DNA of 41,258 nt from Gammaproteobacteria bacterium (GTDB lineage: Bacteria; Pseudomonadota; Gammaproteobacteria; Pseudomonadales; Pseudohongiellaceae), in assembly GCA_009844085.1 (NCBI GenBank), contig VYCF01000075.1, positions 29,739-70,996 of the forward strand, given 5' to 3'. Under the pieces are notes generated by a model. It was not told the DNA's origin. It searched no databases and saw only the letters and a program-made list of their open reading frames with translations. Every line of letters begins with the position of its first letter. Position 1 is the first letter of the stretch. Positions 8,517 through 18,177 of the stretch are shown here, piece by piece. Both the position numbers and the translations under genes were made by a program.

Positions 8517-9319
8517 TTTTCACCGTCACTCGAAATGGCGTCGCTGATTCGCACGTAGTCTGCCAGACCGAGTTGCTCGGGTCTTGCGCCGAGGTCGACG
8601 GGAAGCCGTTCGAGTACTTCCGCCGCGGCCAGGGATTTCAGGCCGTTGCGCAAGGTCTTGCGACGCTGGCCGAAAGCCGTCCGCACTACCGTGGCGAGAG
8701 CGTTCTCGTCAGCGGCCTGCAGGGGCCGCGGGCGGTGCGGCCGCAGCCGCACCACGGAAGAGTGGACTTTCGGTTGCGGCCGGAACGCTTCCGGCGGCAC
8801 GTGAAACAGCCGTTCGACCTTGCAATGGTACTTGAGCATGACGCTCAACCTGCCATAGTTTCGGTTCCCCGGGGCCGCGGTCATGCGCTCCACGACTTCT
8901 CTTTGCAGCATAAAGGTCATGTCGTTGATCCAGTGTGACATCTTGAGCAGGTGGAACAGCACGGGAGTTGAGATGTTGTATGGAAGATTGCCGGTAATCC
9001 GCAGGTTTCCGGGACTTCCACCCAACTCGGCAAGGTCGAATTTGAGGATGTCCCGGCAATGTATTTGCACATGCTCCTTTCCCGCGAGGCGCGATTCGAG
9101 CTGCCGCGCCAGATCGCGGTCGAGTTCGACACAATCGAGGCGACCCGCGGCCTCCGCCAGCGGCAGGGTCAGCGCCCCGTCGCCAGGACCGATTTCCACA
9201 CAATGGTCGCCGGGCTCCGGCGCGATGGCGGCAACGATGCGGCCGATATAGTTTGGATCGCGCAAGAAGTTCTGACCGAAGCGCCTGCGTGGCCGGTGCA
9301 TGCGAGCCGCGGCGGTCAC
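8513..9319 (-). CDS. rsmA: 16S rRNA dimethyladenosine transferase RsmA (KsgA)
   Basis: Dimethylates A1518 and A1519 in helix 45 of 16S rRNA during 30S maturation. The 268 residues show the family order: RRRFGQNFL near the N-terminus, the SAM-binding [19 protein letters not shown], and the catalytic [18 protein letters not shown] and [14 protein letters not shown] follow. The GTG start at 9319 overlaps the pdxA stop as GTGA; an in-frame ATG six codons later (9301) is the alternative and would also keep the catalytic core. Confidence 0.97.
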   Translation of the reverse strand: MTAAARMHRPRRRFGQNFLRDPNYIGRIVAAIAPEPGDHCVEIGPGDGALTLPLAEAAGRLDCVELDRDLARQLESRLAGKEHVQIHCRDILKFDLAELGGSPGNLRITGNLPYNISTPVLFHLLKMSHWINDMTFMLQREVVERMTAAPGNRNYGRLSVMLKYHCKVERLFHVPPEAFRPQPKVHSSVVRLRPHRPRPLQAADENALATVVRTAFGQRRKTLRNGLKSLAAAEVLERLPVDLGARPEQLGLADYVRISDAISSDGEK

Positions 9320-10329
9320 GCCCGACCGCCCGTGCGCGACATTTCAAGCGCTGCTTCGACGGCGTAGCGCAGGCTGCCGGCGTCGGCCTTGCCGCTGCCT
9401 GCCAGGTCGAGCGCCGTGCCATGATCGACCGAGGTGCGGACGATGGGCAGGCCAAGCGTGATGTTGACCGCATTGCCGAAACCCTTGAACTTGAGCACCG
9501 GCAGGCCCTGGTCGTGATACATGCTGAGCACCGCGTCGGCATCGTCGAGCCGGTGGGGCGTGAAGAGAGTGTCAGCGGGCAAGGGGCCGACCAGATCCAT
9601 GCCGAGGGAACACAATTTCGCAAGCACGGGTTCGATGATTTCGATTTCCTCCCTGCCGAGTTCACCGGACTCGCCGGCGTGGGGATTGAGACCGCAAACG
9701 AGGATACGGGGCCGTTCGATACCGAAGCGGTCGCGCAAGTCCCGATCCAGTATCGTGAGCACTTCGATCAGCCGATCGCGGTTGATGGCGGCCGGCACCT
9801 CTTGCAAGGGCAGATGGGTCGTGGCGAGAGCCACTCGCAGGCCCGGCGTCGCCAGCATCATGACGCCGGTCTCGCAGCCGCAAAGTTCGGCAAGGAATTC
9901 GGTATGGCCGGAAAATGAAATGCCGGCCTGGTTGATGACCGCCTTGTGGACGGGACCGGTCACGAGGGCGTCGGCCTTGCCGTCCAATACATCCCGGACG
10001 GCGGCGCGCAAGCATTCGAGCACGTAGGCGGAGTTGGCGGGATTCAGTTCGCCCGGATGCGCCGGCGCCGCCAGCTTTACCGGCGCTATTCGCAACTCGC
10101 CGGGGTCGCACGGACGCGGGTCGGCGCCGGGCGGTTCGAGCCGCAACGGCAGTCCAAGCGAGGCCGCGCGCTGCTCGAGTAGTTCAGGATCGCAAAAGGC
10201 GATCAGTTCGACGCCGGCGGGAGGGCTCTGGGCCAGTTGCGCGCACAGGTCCGGCCCGATGCCGGCCGGTTCGCCGGGAGTCAGCGCGAGCCTGAAAAGA
10301 GGGCCCGGTTTCTCACTCGACGTATTCAA
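9316..10329 (-). CDS. pdxA: 4-Hydroxythreonine-4-phosphate dehydrogenase PdxA
   Basis: NAD-dependent oxidation of 4-phosphohydroxy-L-threonine in the DXP-dependent pyridoxal phosphate pathway. The 337 residues carry [37 protein letters not shown], the metal-binding [17 protein letters not shown] and SVDHGTALD. The start is TTG at 10329, lying inside the end of surA (17-bp overlap). It is chosen because the family motif begins only about 14 residues later and no ATG intervenes. Confidence 0.95.
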   Translation of the reverse strand: MNTSSEKPGPLFRLALTPGEPAGIGPDLCAQLAQSPPAGVELIAFCDPELLEQRAASLGLPLRLEPPGADPRPCDPGELRIAPVKLAAPAHPGELNPANSAYVLECLRAAVRDVLDGKADALVTGPVHKAVINQAGISFSGHTEFLAELCGCETGVMMLATPGLRVALATTHLPLQEVPAAINRDRLIEVLTILDRDLRDRFGIERPRILVCGLNPHAGESGELGREEIEIIEPVLAKLCSLGMDLVGPLPADTLFTPHRLDDADAVLSMYHDQGLPVLKFKGFGNAVNITLGLPIVRTSVDHGTALDLAGSGKADAGSLRYAVEAALEMSRTGGRA

Positions 10330-11620
10330 CGAACGCTTCTTCGCGAATCTCGATCAGCCAGTTCTGCAATTCAAGATCGAACTTGCGGTTGCGCAATACG
10401 TTTTCCGCTTCGGCCCTGGTGAATTCCTGGCTGAGATCGGTCAGCCGCCGGCCGAGCAGTTCGATGATGTGCCAGCCGGTGTCCGTGCGCACGGGCTCGC
10501 TCAGGTCACCGACTTCCATTTCGTTCACCACGACTTCCCACTCGATCGGCATGCCGCCTTCGTTGATCCAGTCGAGATCGCCGCCGGCCACCACCGAGGC
10601 CGCGTCGTCGGAGTTTTGCCGGGCGATCGGGGCAAAATCCTCGCCGTCCAGGATCCGCTGCCGCAGGCGCCTGATCTCGGCCAGGGACTGGTCGTCGTTG
10701 CGTATTTCGTTGGGGCTCAACATGATGTGGCGCAGGTGCGTCTGCTGCACGAACTGGGAAGTGCCCCCGCGCTGATCGGCCAACTGGATGATGTGGAGTC
10801 CGTTGGGCGCCTCGAACGGCCCTTCGATCTGTCCGACGCTCATCTCTTCCACCGCCGCGCTGAACAGCCCCGGAATCTGATCGAGCTTGCGCCAGCCGAA
10901 ATCGGTGGCGTTAACCTCGAATGGACCGCCTTGCATGACTTCCCCCCGCACCGCGCCGAAATCCTCGCCGGCTTCAAGGCGTGCGAGAAGTTCGCCCGCA
11001 TACTGCATTTTCCGCTGCCGCGACTCGCCGGCTTCCTCGGCGCCGAAAGGCACCACCATGTGATTGAGGAAATAGTCCGCCTGCATCAGTTCCTGCCCCA
11101 TTTCGGAATTGATGAAGTTCTCGATTTCCTGGTCGGTGATGCGGATGCGCTGATTGACCAGGCCGCGTTGCAACTCCTGCAAGGTCAACTGCTTCCGCAC
11201 CTGTTCCCGGGTCTGCAGGTAGACGCCGGCCTGTTCCAGCGTGGTGACGTACTGATCGAAATTCATGTTGCTGCTTTCCGCCATCGATCCGAGCACACGG
11301 TTAATGGTGTCGTCGTCGAAGCGGATGTTGATGCGTTCGGCGATTTGCATTTGCAGGTTCTCGAGCACCAGGGCGTCGAGTACGTCGTCGTAGATTTCTT
11401 CCAGGTCGGGTTCGGGCTGACCGCTGCGCCGGGCGTTGGTGGTTATATCCGCGAGACGGGAGTCGACTTCGCTTTGCAGCACCACGCCGGTATCCACGAT
11501 GGCCACGATGCGGTCGAGCATCAGGCGCTCCTGGGCGAAAGCCGGCTGCGCGGTCAGTGGTAGCAAGGCAAGCAATATGGCGAGAGTCGGCCATGGGCCG
11601 GCTGACAAGTACTTATTCAT
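10313..11620 (-). CDS. surA: Periplasmic chaperone / peptidyl-prolyl isomerase SurA
   Basis: SurA escorts outer-membrane proteins, including LptD, through the periplasm to the BAM complex. The 435-residue protein has a signal peptide (hydrophobic segment then QPAFAQ), the N-terminal chaperone domain beginning [20 protein letters not shown], and two parvulin repeats (the second starting LRHIMLSPN and containing GGDLDW and [13 protein letters not shown]). A C-terminal helix completes the chaperone core. The ATG at 11620 lies within the last codons of lptD (8-bp overlap), so translation is likely coupled. Confidence 0.96.
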   Translation of the reverse strand: MNKYLSAGPWPTLAILLALLPLTAQPAFAQERLMLDRIVAIVDTGVVLQSEVDSRLADITTNARRSGQPEPDLEEIYDDVLDALVLENLQMQIAERINIRFDDDTINRVLGSMAESSNMNFDQYVTTLEQAGVYLQTREQVRKQLTLQELQRGLVNQRIRITDQEIENFINSEMGQELMQADYFLNHMVVPFGAEEAGESRQRKMQYAGELLARLEAGEDFGAVRGEVMQGGPFEVNATDFGWRKLDQIPGLFSAAVEEMSVGQIEGPFEAPNGLHIIQLADQRGGTSQFVQQTHLRHIMLSPNEIRNDDQSLAEIRRLRQRILDGEDFAPIARQNSDDAASVVAGGDLDWINEGGMPIEWEVVVNEMEVGDLSEPVRTDTGWHIIELLGRRLTDLSQEFTRAEAENVLRNRKFDLELQNWLIEIREEAFVEYVE

Positions 11621-14096
11621 AATCCGGATCTCTGAATCCCTGTATTCCGTCACTCAGCAATTCGCTCAAACCGCCGCCGGCGAGATTGCCGAGTCCGTGC
11701 AGGCTGAATTGTACGAAAACGCCGCGGTTGGAAGGGACATTAGGGACAAACAATTCATATTCGTCAAGCCATTGCCGCGCGATCACGCGGATCGTGGCGC
11801 AGCAGTTACGATATTCGACCCCGGCGAAAGCCTCCAGGTTCCGTGAATTGGCATGGTCGTAATTCCAGCGCGCCAGCAGTTTCCAGTTTGCCGACAGCGG
11901 CCAGGCGCCGGATACGTCGGTCTGGTTGATGTTCGGGTCGATGCCTGCGCGAAGTAGGTATGGAGTAGCCTGCAACAGCGAGCGATGGCGCCAGGACAAA
12001 TTGAATATTCGCTCGCTGTCGCGTTGATAGCGTAATTGCAGACTGCCTTCGTCGACTTCGCGATGGTGCTCGTTCCATTGTACGTCGGCGCTCAAACGCC
12101 AGTTTTGCCGCAGCCGGATATCCATCTCTCCCGCCAGGGCCGAAGTGTCGCTGACCGGTGAATACAACGGCTGCCATTGACGCAGTGGATCGGCGAGGCT
12201 GACGAGTCGGTCGCGGAAATAGTGAATCTGGCCGAGGCTGAAGCGGGCGCGCTCGCGTCCGTCGTCATCCAGCAGGCGGCTGGTCAGGGCTATGCCGAGC
12301 CGGTCGGCGTCGGCGAAGCGGTCGCCGCCGCTGAAGCGGCGTTCGCGAAACAGTTGCGGGAATCCGAAGTTCAATTCGGAAGTATCGAACAGCGGCAAGC
12401 TGCTTTGATCGCGATATTGCCGGTACAGGTAATACAGGCGCGGCTCAAGGGTTTGCGTTCCGTTCTGCCCACCGCTCTCCTTATCGCGGGGGCGTTCGAA
12501 GATCAGGCCGCCGTCGATGCTGTAGCCCGCCATGTCCAGACTCGGATTCGCAGGGCTGCCGAGCGCCTGCCGGTCAAGTTCATAACTCAGGTAATCGTAA
12601 CTGGCCGCGGCGCGCAGAAACGAGCCGGGGGTTTCCACCGCCCAGTCCAGCCGCGGCGAAAGGTTGACGCGGCTGCCCGTTGCCAGGGCGCCGTTGTCGA
12701 TGTTCCGCCTTGAAATCAGGCTTTCGTCGAGTTTGCGGTCGAATTGGGCCGCCTGGCCTGCCAGGCCGAAACGCAGATTTGCCCCGAGATCGATTCCGGT
12801 GCGAAAACGGAAATGCGGCAGGCGATCGTAGGGTTTGGCGATATTCAGTGCATCGATCAGCGGATCGATGATCTGGATGCGCTGTACGTCAAGATCGGCC
12901 TGCAGCGCCTCAGACGCATAGCTCAGCCGCGCTTGCCGGTTCAGGTGATTGCGCGTGGTGACGTTGAGCCCGCCGCCGGCGAGATCGATGAACCAGTCGC
13001 GGTCGCTGACCGCCGTGAAATCCACCATCGTGCGCCAGTTCTCGCCGAGCAGGCCGTTGTGCCGGAAGCCGGCGTACCAGCGATTTTCCGTTGGCGGCGA
13101 TCCGGATCCGGGGATTGGGGCGAGTTGCGGATCAAACAGCCTGTCATTGCCGAGCCAGGAAAGGTTCACTGTATTCAACGACCGTTCGGCGAGATAACGA
13201 AACTCTGCACCGAGCATGACTCCGCGGTCGCTGACCAGGCGCGGCATGACGGTGGCGTCGTAATGGGGCGCCAGGTTGAGGTAGTACGGCAGTTCGAAAT
13301 CGAATCCGCCGCTGCGGGTCGAGCCCATGCTCGGTGGCAGGAAACCGGAAACACGCTGATCGCCGAGCGGGAAACTCAACTCGAAGGGATAGCGGAAAAC
13401 AGTCGTATCGCCCAGTCGCAGGCGCAAATCCCGGGCCGTGCCTCGGCCTTGCGCCGGGTCGAGCGTCATGGCGTCGGCGGCGATGGTCCAGAACGGGTCG
13501 ATCGGTTCACAGCGGCTGAATTCGCCGTTGTCCAGGCTTACGCGGCCTGATTCGCTGTCGTAGACGATTGCGGCCGCGCTGCCGTGGATGCCGGTTTCAT
13601 GCAGGACGTAGCGGGCCGTTTGCACTCGGCTCAGATCGTTATCGTTGTCGATGAGAGCCGAACTTCCGCGCAGGAGGATGCCGGGCTCGCGGAACTCGAC
13701 ATCGCCTTCGAGTTCGAATGTGCCGGCGGCATTGTCGATGACGGTTTCACCGTCGTTGGCGATCGTGCGCGCGCCTTCCTCCACGGTGACTTCACCGCTG
13801 ATGCTTATGGTGTCGGGACCGGTCTGGGTGAATCCTTCGGCCGCGGTAAACCTGGTCTGGCCTGATTCCTCGTCGGGGCTGCCTGACGGGGTTCTGCTAC
13901 TATCGACGAAAGCGCCGCAGCAGGCCGGTGCGAGTCCGGCGCGCTGCTCCTCGGACAGGGCTTCCATCGGCACCCAGTCGAGGCGTTCGATTTCCGTCTG
14001 CGTGACCGATTGCCGTTCGGCGGCGCCTGCATGCAAGCTGAAGGCGAGCAATGCAACGGCCGGTAGTATTCTGATCCCGAATTCAACAGCTTGCAT
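11613..14096 (-). CDS. lptD: LPS-assembly outer-membrane protein LptD
   Basis: LptD with LptE inserts lipopolysaccharide into the outer leaflet. The protein (827 aa from ATG 14096) has a signal peptide, an N-terminal LptA/OstA-like domain around residues 95-200 (repeating GEVTVEEGARTI, GTFELEGDVEF, GSSALID), and a C-terminal beta-barrel (ELPYYLNLAPHYDATVMPRL and later strands). The adjacent cysteine pair near the C-terminus (C765-C766 in YRNCC) and C196 match the disulphide pattern of E. coli LptD. The N-terminal partner is doubled here (C59-C60). An in-frame ATG at 14150 would add 18 residues ahead of a normal signal peptide and is less likely. The gene is divergent from amgK across 55 bp. 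Confidence 0.95.
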   Translation of the reverse strand: MQAVEFGIRILPAVALLAFSLHAGAAERQSVTQTEIERLDWVPMEALSEEQRAGLAPACCGAFVDSSRTPSGSPDEESGQTRFTAAEGFTQTGPDTISISGEVTVEEGARTIANDGETVIDNAAGTFELEGDVEFREPGILLRGSSALIDNDNDLSRVQTARYVLHETGIHGSAAAIVYDSESGRVSLDNGEFSRCEPIDPFWTIAADAMTLDPAQGRGTARDLRLRLGDTTVFRYPFELSFPLGDQRVSGFLPPSMGSTRSGGFDFELPYYLNLAPHYDATVMPRLVSDRGVMLGAEFRYLAERSLNTVNLSWLGNDRLFDPQLAPIPGSGSPPTENRWYAGFRHNGLLGENWRTMVDFTAVSDRDWFIDLAGGGLNVTTRNHLNRQARLSYASEALQADLDVQRIQIIDPLIDALNIAKPYDRLPHFRFRTGIDLGANLRFGLAGQAAQFDRKLDESLISRRNIDNGALATGSRVNLSPRLDWAVETPGSFLRAAASYDYLSYELDRQALGSPANPSLDMAGYSIDGGLIFERPRDKESGGQNGTQTLEPRLYYLYRQYRDQSSLPLFDTSELNFGFPQLFRERRFSGGDRFADADRLGIALTSRLLDDDGRERARFSLGQIHYFRDRLVSLADPLRQWQPLYSPVSDTSALAGEMDIRLRQNWRLSADVQWNEHHREVDEGSLQLRYQRDSERIFNLSWRHRSLLQATPYLLRAGIDPNINQTDVSGAWPLSANWKLLARWNYDHANSRNLEAFAGVEYRNCCATIRVIARQWLDEYELFVPNVPSNRGVFVQFSLHGLGNLAGGGLSELLSDGIQGFRDPDYE

Positions 14097-14151
14097 GAGA
14101 AGTCGATATTCCTGACATCGAAGCCCGGCGTAACGGTTCAAAGGCAGCATA

Positions 14152-15267
14152 ATGGAACGAAGTCCGAGCACAAGACAAGAAGCGGCAGCGCCTGCGGCCG
14201 GCGCGGCGGCTGAGCAAGACGGCCGCCGTGCGGGCCTGACTGCCTGGACCCGGGCCCGGCTGCGGCAAATGCTGCCGAACGCCCCGGAACTCGGCAAGTT
14301 GGAAATCGTCAGTGGCGACGCAAGTCACCGGCGTTACTTTCGCGCCCGCCCCACGGCCGAAACATCGTATATCGCGGTCGACGCGCCGCCACAAAAGGAA
14401 GACAGCCGCCCCTTCGTGGAGGTCACCCGTTTGCTGCGCGCCGCCTCGCTGCGCGCGCCGGAACTGCATGCCGCGGATCTTGAGCAAGGCTATATGCTGC
14501 TTGAAGATTTCGGCGATCAACTATATCTCCCCCGTTTGCTGCAGGCGCAGGAAAGCGGCGACTTTGAGACGGCCGGCCGGCTCTATCGCGCCGCCATCGA
14601 CAGCCTGCTCGATTTGCAGCAGCACGTGGACCCGCGCGAACTTCCCGCATATGACAAGACGGAACTGACGCGGGAAATGTCACTGTTTCCCGACTGGTTC
14701 TGCCGGCGGTGGCTGCAAGTCGAGCCCAACGCGGAACAAATGGAGATTATCGACGGCTGCTTCGATTTTCTTTGCGGGGCCGCGCTCGCCCAGACCCGGG
14801 TAGCGGTGCATCGTGATTACCATTCGCGCAACCTGATGTTGCCGCGGGCCGGCGCGGATCGTCCGGGAATACTCGATTTTCAGGATGCGGTTCAGGGGGC
14901 GTGCAGTTACGATCTCGTTTCTCTCTTGCGCGACTGCTATATCAAATGGGACCGGCGCCGGCTCGAAGAATGGATCGGCTATTACCTGGAGGGTGCGCGA
15001 TCCCGGGGCATAGTCTCCGGGGTTTCCGATGCGCAATTCCGGCGCGATTTCGACCTGATGGGACTGCAGCGGCATCTGAAGGTGCTGGGCATCTTCTGCC
15101 GGCTCACGATCCGCGATCACAAGGCGGGTTTCCTGGCCGATATTCCCCTGGTGATGGAATATTTCACCGAAGTCGCCGGGGAATATCGGGAAATGGAGCC
15201 AATACAGTCCTGGTTCCGCCGGGAGCTTGAGCCGCGCGCCCGTGAAAAACTACGGTCGGTGAACTGA
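14152..15267 (+). CDS. amgK: Anomeric N-acetylmuramate/N-acetylglucosamine kinase AmgK
   Basis: AmgK phosphorylates MurNAc at the anomeric carbon in the cell-wall recycling route that bypasses de novo UDP-MurNAc synthesis, known from Pseudomonas, where it confers intrinsic fosfomycin resistance. The 371 residues form an aminoglycoside-phosphotransferase-like kinase: GDASHRRYFR nucleotide loop, LLEDFGD hinge, catalytic VHRDYHSRNLM and metal-binding ILDFQDAVQG. A poorly conserved Ala-rich stretch of about 25 residues precedes the domain, so the true start could be a later codon. It is followed by murU with a TGATG overlap and is divergent from lptD, the same arrangement as in Pseudomonas. Confidence 0.93.
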   Translation: MERSPSTRQEAAAPAAGAAAEQDGRRAGLTAWTRARLRQMLPNAPELGKLEIVSGDASHRRYFRARPTAETSYIAVDAPPQKEDSRPFVEVTRLLRAASLRAPELHAADLEQGYMLLEDFGDQLYLPRLLQAQESGDFETAGRLYRAAIDSLLDLQQHVDPRELPAYDKTELTREMSLFPDWFCRRWLQVEPNAEQMEIIDGCFDFLCGAALAQTRVAVHRDYHSRNLMLPRAGADRPGILDFQDAVQGACSYDLVSLLRDCYIKWDRRRLEEWIGYYLEGARSRGIVSGVSDAQFRRDFDLMGLQRHLKVLGIFCRLTIRDHKAGFLADIPLVMEYFTEVAGEYREMEPIQSWFRRELEPRAREKLRSVN

Positions 15268-15938
15268 TGCAGGCAATTCTGCTCGCGGCCGGGCGCGGCG
15301 AACGCATGCGGCCCATCACCGACACGACGCCCAAGCCGCTGCTGAAAGTCGGCGAACGTACCTTGATCGAACATCAGCTCATGCGCCTGGCCAGGGCCGG
15401 CATCAAGCGTGTCGCGGTCAATCTGTTCCATCTCGGCGGCATGATTCGCGATACCCTCGGCGACGGTTCGCGCTTCGGGCTGGAAATCGCTTATTCGCCC
15501 GAGGCGGAATTGCTCGATACCGCCGGCGGCATCATTCAGGCCATGTCTCTGGTCGAAGGCGAATCGTTCATCGTCGCCAATTCCGACGTCTGGACCGGGT
15601 TCGACTATTCCGCACTGGGGCCCGTGGACAGCGGGGAAACCCTGGCGCATCTGGTGCTCGTGCCGAATCCGCCGGCCAGACCGAACGGCGATTTCTTTCT
15701 GGACGGCGAAGGCCGCGTCCACGACCGTATCGATGCCCCGGCGGCTCGATGCACATTCGCCGGCATCAGCGTCATGCATCGCAATCTGTTCGCCGGACTG
15801 AAGCCCGAACCGCTTTCCGTTGTGCCGCTGTTGTGTGCGGCCATGAATCGCGGCCAGGTCGGCGGAGAGTTGTATCGGGGCGAGTGGATGGACATCGGCA
15901 CGCCCGAACGCCTGCAGGAACTCAATGCGCGGCAATAA
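15267..15938 (+). CDS. murU: N-acetylmuramate-1-phosphate uridylyltransferase MurU
   Basis: MurU converts MurNAc-alpha-1-phosphate, the AmgK product, to UDP-MurNAc. The 223-residue nucleotidyltransferase shows the LAAGRGERMRPITDTTPKPLL signature at the N-terminus, SPEAELLDTAGGI, FIVANSDVWTGFD with the metal-binding Asp, and a C-terminal GEWMDIGTPERL. Its ATG shares one base with the amgK TGA. The close pairing with amgK separates it from generic sugar nucleotidyltransferases. Confidence 0.94.
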   Translation: MQAILLAAGRGERMRPITDTTPKPLLKVGERTLIEHQLMRLARAGIKRVAVNLFHLGGMIRDTLGDGSRFGLEIAYSPEAELLDTAGGIIQAMSLVEGESFIVANSDVWTGFDYSALGPVDSGETLAHLVLVPNPPARPNGDFFLDGEGRVHDRIDAPAARCTFAGISVMHRNLFAGLKPEPLSVVPLLCAAMNRGQVGGELYRGEWMDIGTPERLQELNARQ

Positions 15939-15947
15939 TGCTAAACT
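15939..15947 (+). promoter_or_regulatory. Possible extended -10 promoter for rpe
   Basis: TGCTAAACT immediately after the murU stop fits an extended -10 (TGnTAnnnT) about 40 bp before the rpe start. No good -35 is seen. Confidence 0.25.
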
Positions 15948-15986
15948 CCCCGCACGCTCCGGACCACATTCCAGGACGAATTCAGG

Positions 15987-16667
15987 ATGAACGACTACCT
16001 CATAGCGCCTTCGATCCTTTCCGCCGACTTTGCGCGGCTGGGCGATGAAGTCGAGGCCGTGCTCGACGCGGGCGCGGACGTCATCCATTTCGACGTGATG
16101 GACAACCATTACGTGCCCAATCTGACTATCGGACCGATGGTCTGCGCGGCCCTGCGCAAGCATGGCGTTACCGCTCCCATCGACGTGCACCTGATGGTGA
16201 CTCCCGTCGACCGGCTCATCACGGATTTCGCCAAAGCGGGCGCGAGCTATATCAGTTTTCATCCCGAGGCCAGCCATCACGTCGACCGCAGCCTGCAACT
16301 GATTCGCGATCATGGCTGCAAGTCCGGGCTGGTTTTCAATCCCGCCTCGCCGCTCAACTGCCTCGATTATTTGCTCGACAAGATCGATCTCGTGTTGCTG
16401 ATGTCGGTGAATCCGGGTTTCGGCGGCCAGAAGTTCATTCCTTCCACGCTCGATAAACTGCGTCAGGCGCGTTCGATCATCGACGAGGCGGAAAATCCGA
16501 TCCGGCTCGAAGTCGACGGCGGCGTCGGCGTCGACAATATCCGCGCCATCGCCGAGGCAGGCGCCGACATGTTCGTGGCCGGTTCGGCCATCTTCAACAG
16601 CGAAGACTATCGCGCCACCATAGGCGCCATGCGCGCCCAGCTCGAGCAGGCCCGGCTTCCGGCCTGA
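15987..16667 (+). CDS. rpe: Ribulose-phosphate 3-epimerase
   Basis: Interconverts ribulose-5-phosphate and xylulose-5-phosphate in the pentose phosphate pathway. The 226-residue TIM barrel shows [32 protein letters not shown] with the metal-binding His and Asp, [33 protein letters not shown] and a C-terminal AGSAIF phosphate-binding loop. An AGGA lies ten bases upstream of the ATG. It is followed by trpE after 28 bp; the gph phosphatase gene that often sits between them in related genomes is absent. Confidence 0.97.
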   Translation: MNDYLIAPSILSADFARLGDEVEAVLDAGADVIHFDVMDNHYVPNLTIGPMVCAALRKHGVTAPIDVHLMVTPVDRLITDFAKAGASYISFHPEASHHVDRSLQLIRDHGCKSGLVFNPASPLNCLDYLLDKIDLVLLMSVNPGFGGQKFIPSTLDKLRQARSIIDEAENPIRLEVDGGVGVDNIRAIAEAGADMFVAGSAIFNSEDYRATIGAMRAQLEQARLPA

Positions 16668-16695
16668 TGATTCCGCTCAAGCGACGGAGAATCTG

Positions 16696-18174
16696 ATGGA
16701 CGAGCAGCGTTTTCGGCAGCTTGCGGAGCAGGGATGCAACCGGATTCCGGTCGCGCGCAAAGTGCTGGCCGATCTCGAAACGCCGCTCAGCGCCTATCTG
16801 AAACTCGCCGACGGCCCTTACAGCTTCTTTTTCGAATCGGTCGAGGGAGGAGAGCAATGGGGCCGTTACTCGATCATCGGCCTGCCTTGCCGGACGCTGT
16901 TGCGGGTAACCGGAACCCGGCTCACCGTGGAAACCGACGGCGTAGTCGTCGAGCGGCACGAACTGGACGACCCGTTTCCCTTCATCGCCGAATTCCAGGC
17001 GCGATTCCGCGCCCCCGGCGCACCTGGCGACCAGCGATTCAACGGCGGTCTCGTGGGCTATTTTGCCTACGATACCGTGCGCTATGCGGAAACGCGGATC
17101 GGCCCGTCAAAAGGACGCGACGATATCGGCACGCCGGATATCCTGCTCATGGTGGCCGACGAGATCGTCATTTTCGACAACCTCATGGGGACCGCGTCCC
17201 TGGTGATCAACGCCGACCCCGCTCAGGCCGATGGTTTCGCTGCTGCGCTCAAGCGGCTCGACGAACTGGAGCGGCAGCTTGGCGGCAAGCTGGAACTGCC
17301 CCCGAACGGAGCGGGAACCATTGAAGACCGCGATTACCATCAGCATTTTCCGGAAGCCGACTTCAAGCGCGCGGTCGAGCGGATCAAGGACTACATCGTT
17401 GCCGGAGATTGCATGCAGGTGGTGCTGTCACAGCGCATGTCGGGGGATTTCGACGGCGAACCGCTGCATCTGTATCGCGCCTTGCGCCATCTGAATCCTT
17501 CGCCCTACATGGTTTTCTTCAATCTCGAAGACCACCACGTAGTGAGCGCCTCGCCCGAGATTCTCGCGCGGGTGGAAAACGGCAAGATCACCGTGCACCC
17601 GCTCGCCGGAACGCGTCATCGCGGCGCAACCGAGGAAGAGGATCTGGCCCTCGAGAAGGAACTGCTCGCCGATGAGAAGGAACTGGCCGAGCACCTCATG
17701 CTGATCGACCTGAGCCGGAACGATTCGGGGCGGGTGTCGAAGATCGGTTCGGTGCGCGTTCCGCGCAAGATGTTCGTGGAGCGCTACTCCCATGTCATGC
17801 ACATCGCTTCCACCGTCGAAAGCGAAATCCTGCCCGACCGCAGCGCGCTCGACGTATTGCGCGCGACCTTGCCCGTGGGCACCTTGAGCGGCGCGCCCAA
17901 GATCCGCGCGATGGAAATCATCGACGAACTCGAACCGGACCGGCGCGGCATCTATGGCGGCGCCATGGGCTACATCGGCTGGAACGACAACATGGACATG
18001 GCCATCGCAATCCGCACCGCGATCATCACCGGGGGCAAGATCTACGTCCAGGCCGGCGCCGGAATCGTCGCCGATTCCCAGCCCGACATGGAATGGGAGG
18101 AAACGCGCAACAAGGCCAAGGCCATCATGCGCGCCGTCCAGTTGAACGCGGCGTCCCTGCGAATCGACGACTGA
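16696..18174 (+). CDS. trpE: Anthranilate synthase component I TrpE
   Basis: Converts chorismate to anthranilate with ammonia supplied by TrpG; first step of tryptophan synthesis. The 492 residues carry the N-terminal FFFESVEGGEQWGRYSIIG region (the Trp feedback-site segment) and the chorismate-binding C-terminal half: VLSQRMSG, SPYMVFF, SPEILARV, HPLAGTRHRG, LIDLSRNDSGRVS, LPVGTLSGAPK and QAGAGIVADS. GGAGA precedes the ATG at good spacing. The gene is separated from trpG-trpD-trpC by an opposed photolyase gene whose stop is 3 bp away. No leader peptide or attenuator is evident upstream. Confidence 0.97.
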   Translation: MDEQRFRQLAEQGCNRIPVARKVLADLETPLSAYLKLADGPYSFFFESVEGGEQWGRYSIIGLPCRTLLRVTGTRLTVETDGVVVERHELDDPFPFIAEFQARFRAPGAPGDQRFNGGLVGYFAYDTVRYAETRIGPSKGRDDIGTPDILLMVADEIVIFDNLMGTASLVINADPAQADGFAAALKRLDELERQLGGKLELPPNGAGTIEDRDYHQHFPEADFKRAVERIKDYIVAGDCMQVVLSQRMSGDFDGEPLHLYRALRHLNPSPYMVFFNLEDHHVVSASPEILARVENGKITVHPLAGTRHRGATEEEDLALEKELLADEKELAEHLMLIDLSRNDSGRVSKIGSVRVPRKMFVERYSHVMHIASTVESEILPDRSALDVLRATLPVGTLSGAPKIRAMEIIDELEPDRRGIYGGAMGYIGWNDNMDMAIAIRTAIITGGKIYVQAGAGIVADSQPDMEWEETRNKAKAIMRAVQLNAASLRIDD

Positions 18175-18177
18175 TCG

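Noticed and set aside
10034..11563. A 509-codon open frame opposite surA
   Set aside because: It mirrors the surA codons exactly, has no start signal or motif, and crosses the pdxA-surA junction.
14097..14297. N-terminal extension of lptD
   Set aside because: It overlaps the divergent amgK start and precedes a standard signal peptide at 14096.
15117..16313. A 398-codon minus-strand frame across amgK, murU and rpe
   Set aside because: It spans three well-supported plus-strand genes without matching any family.
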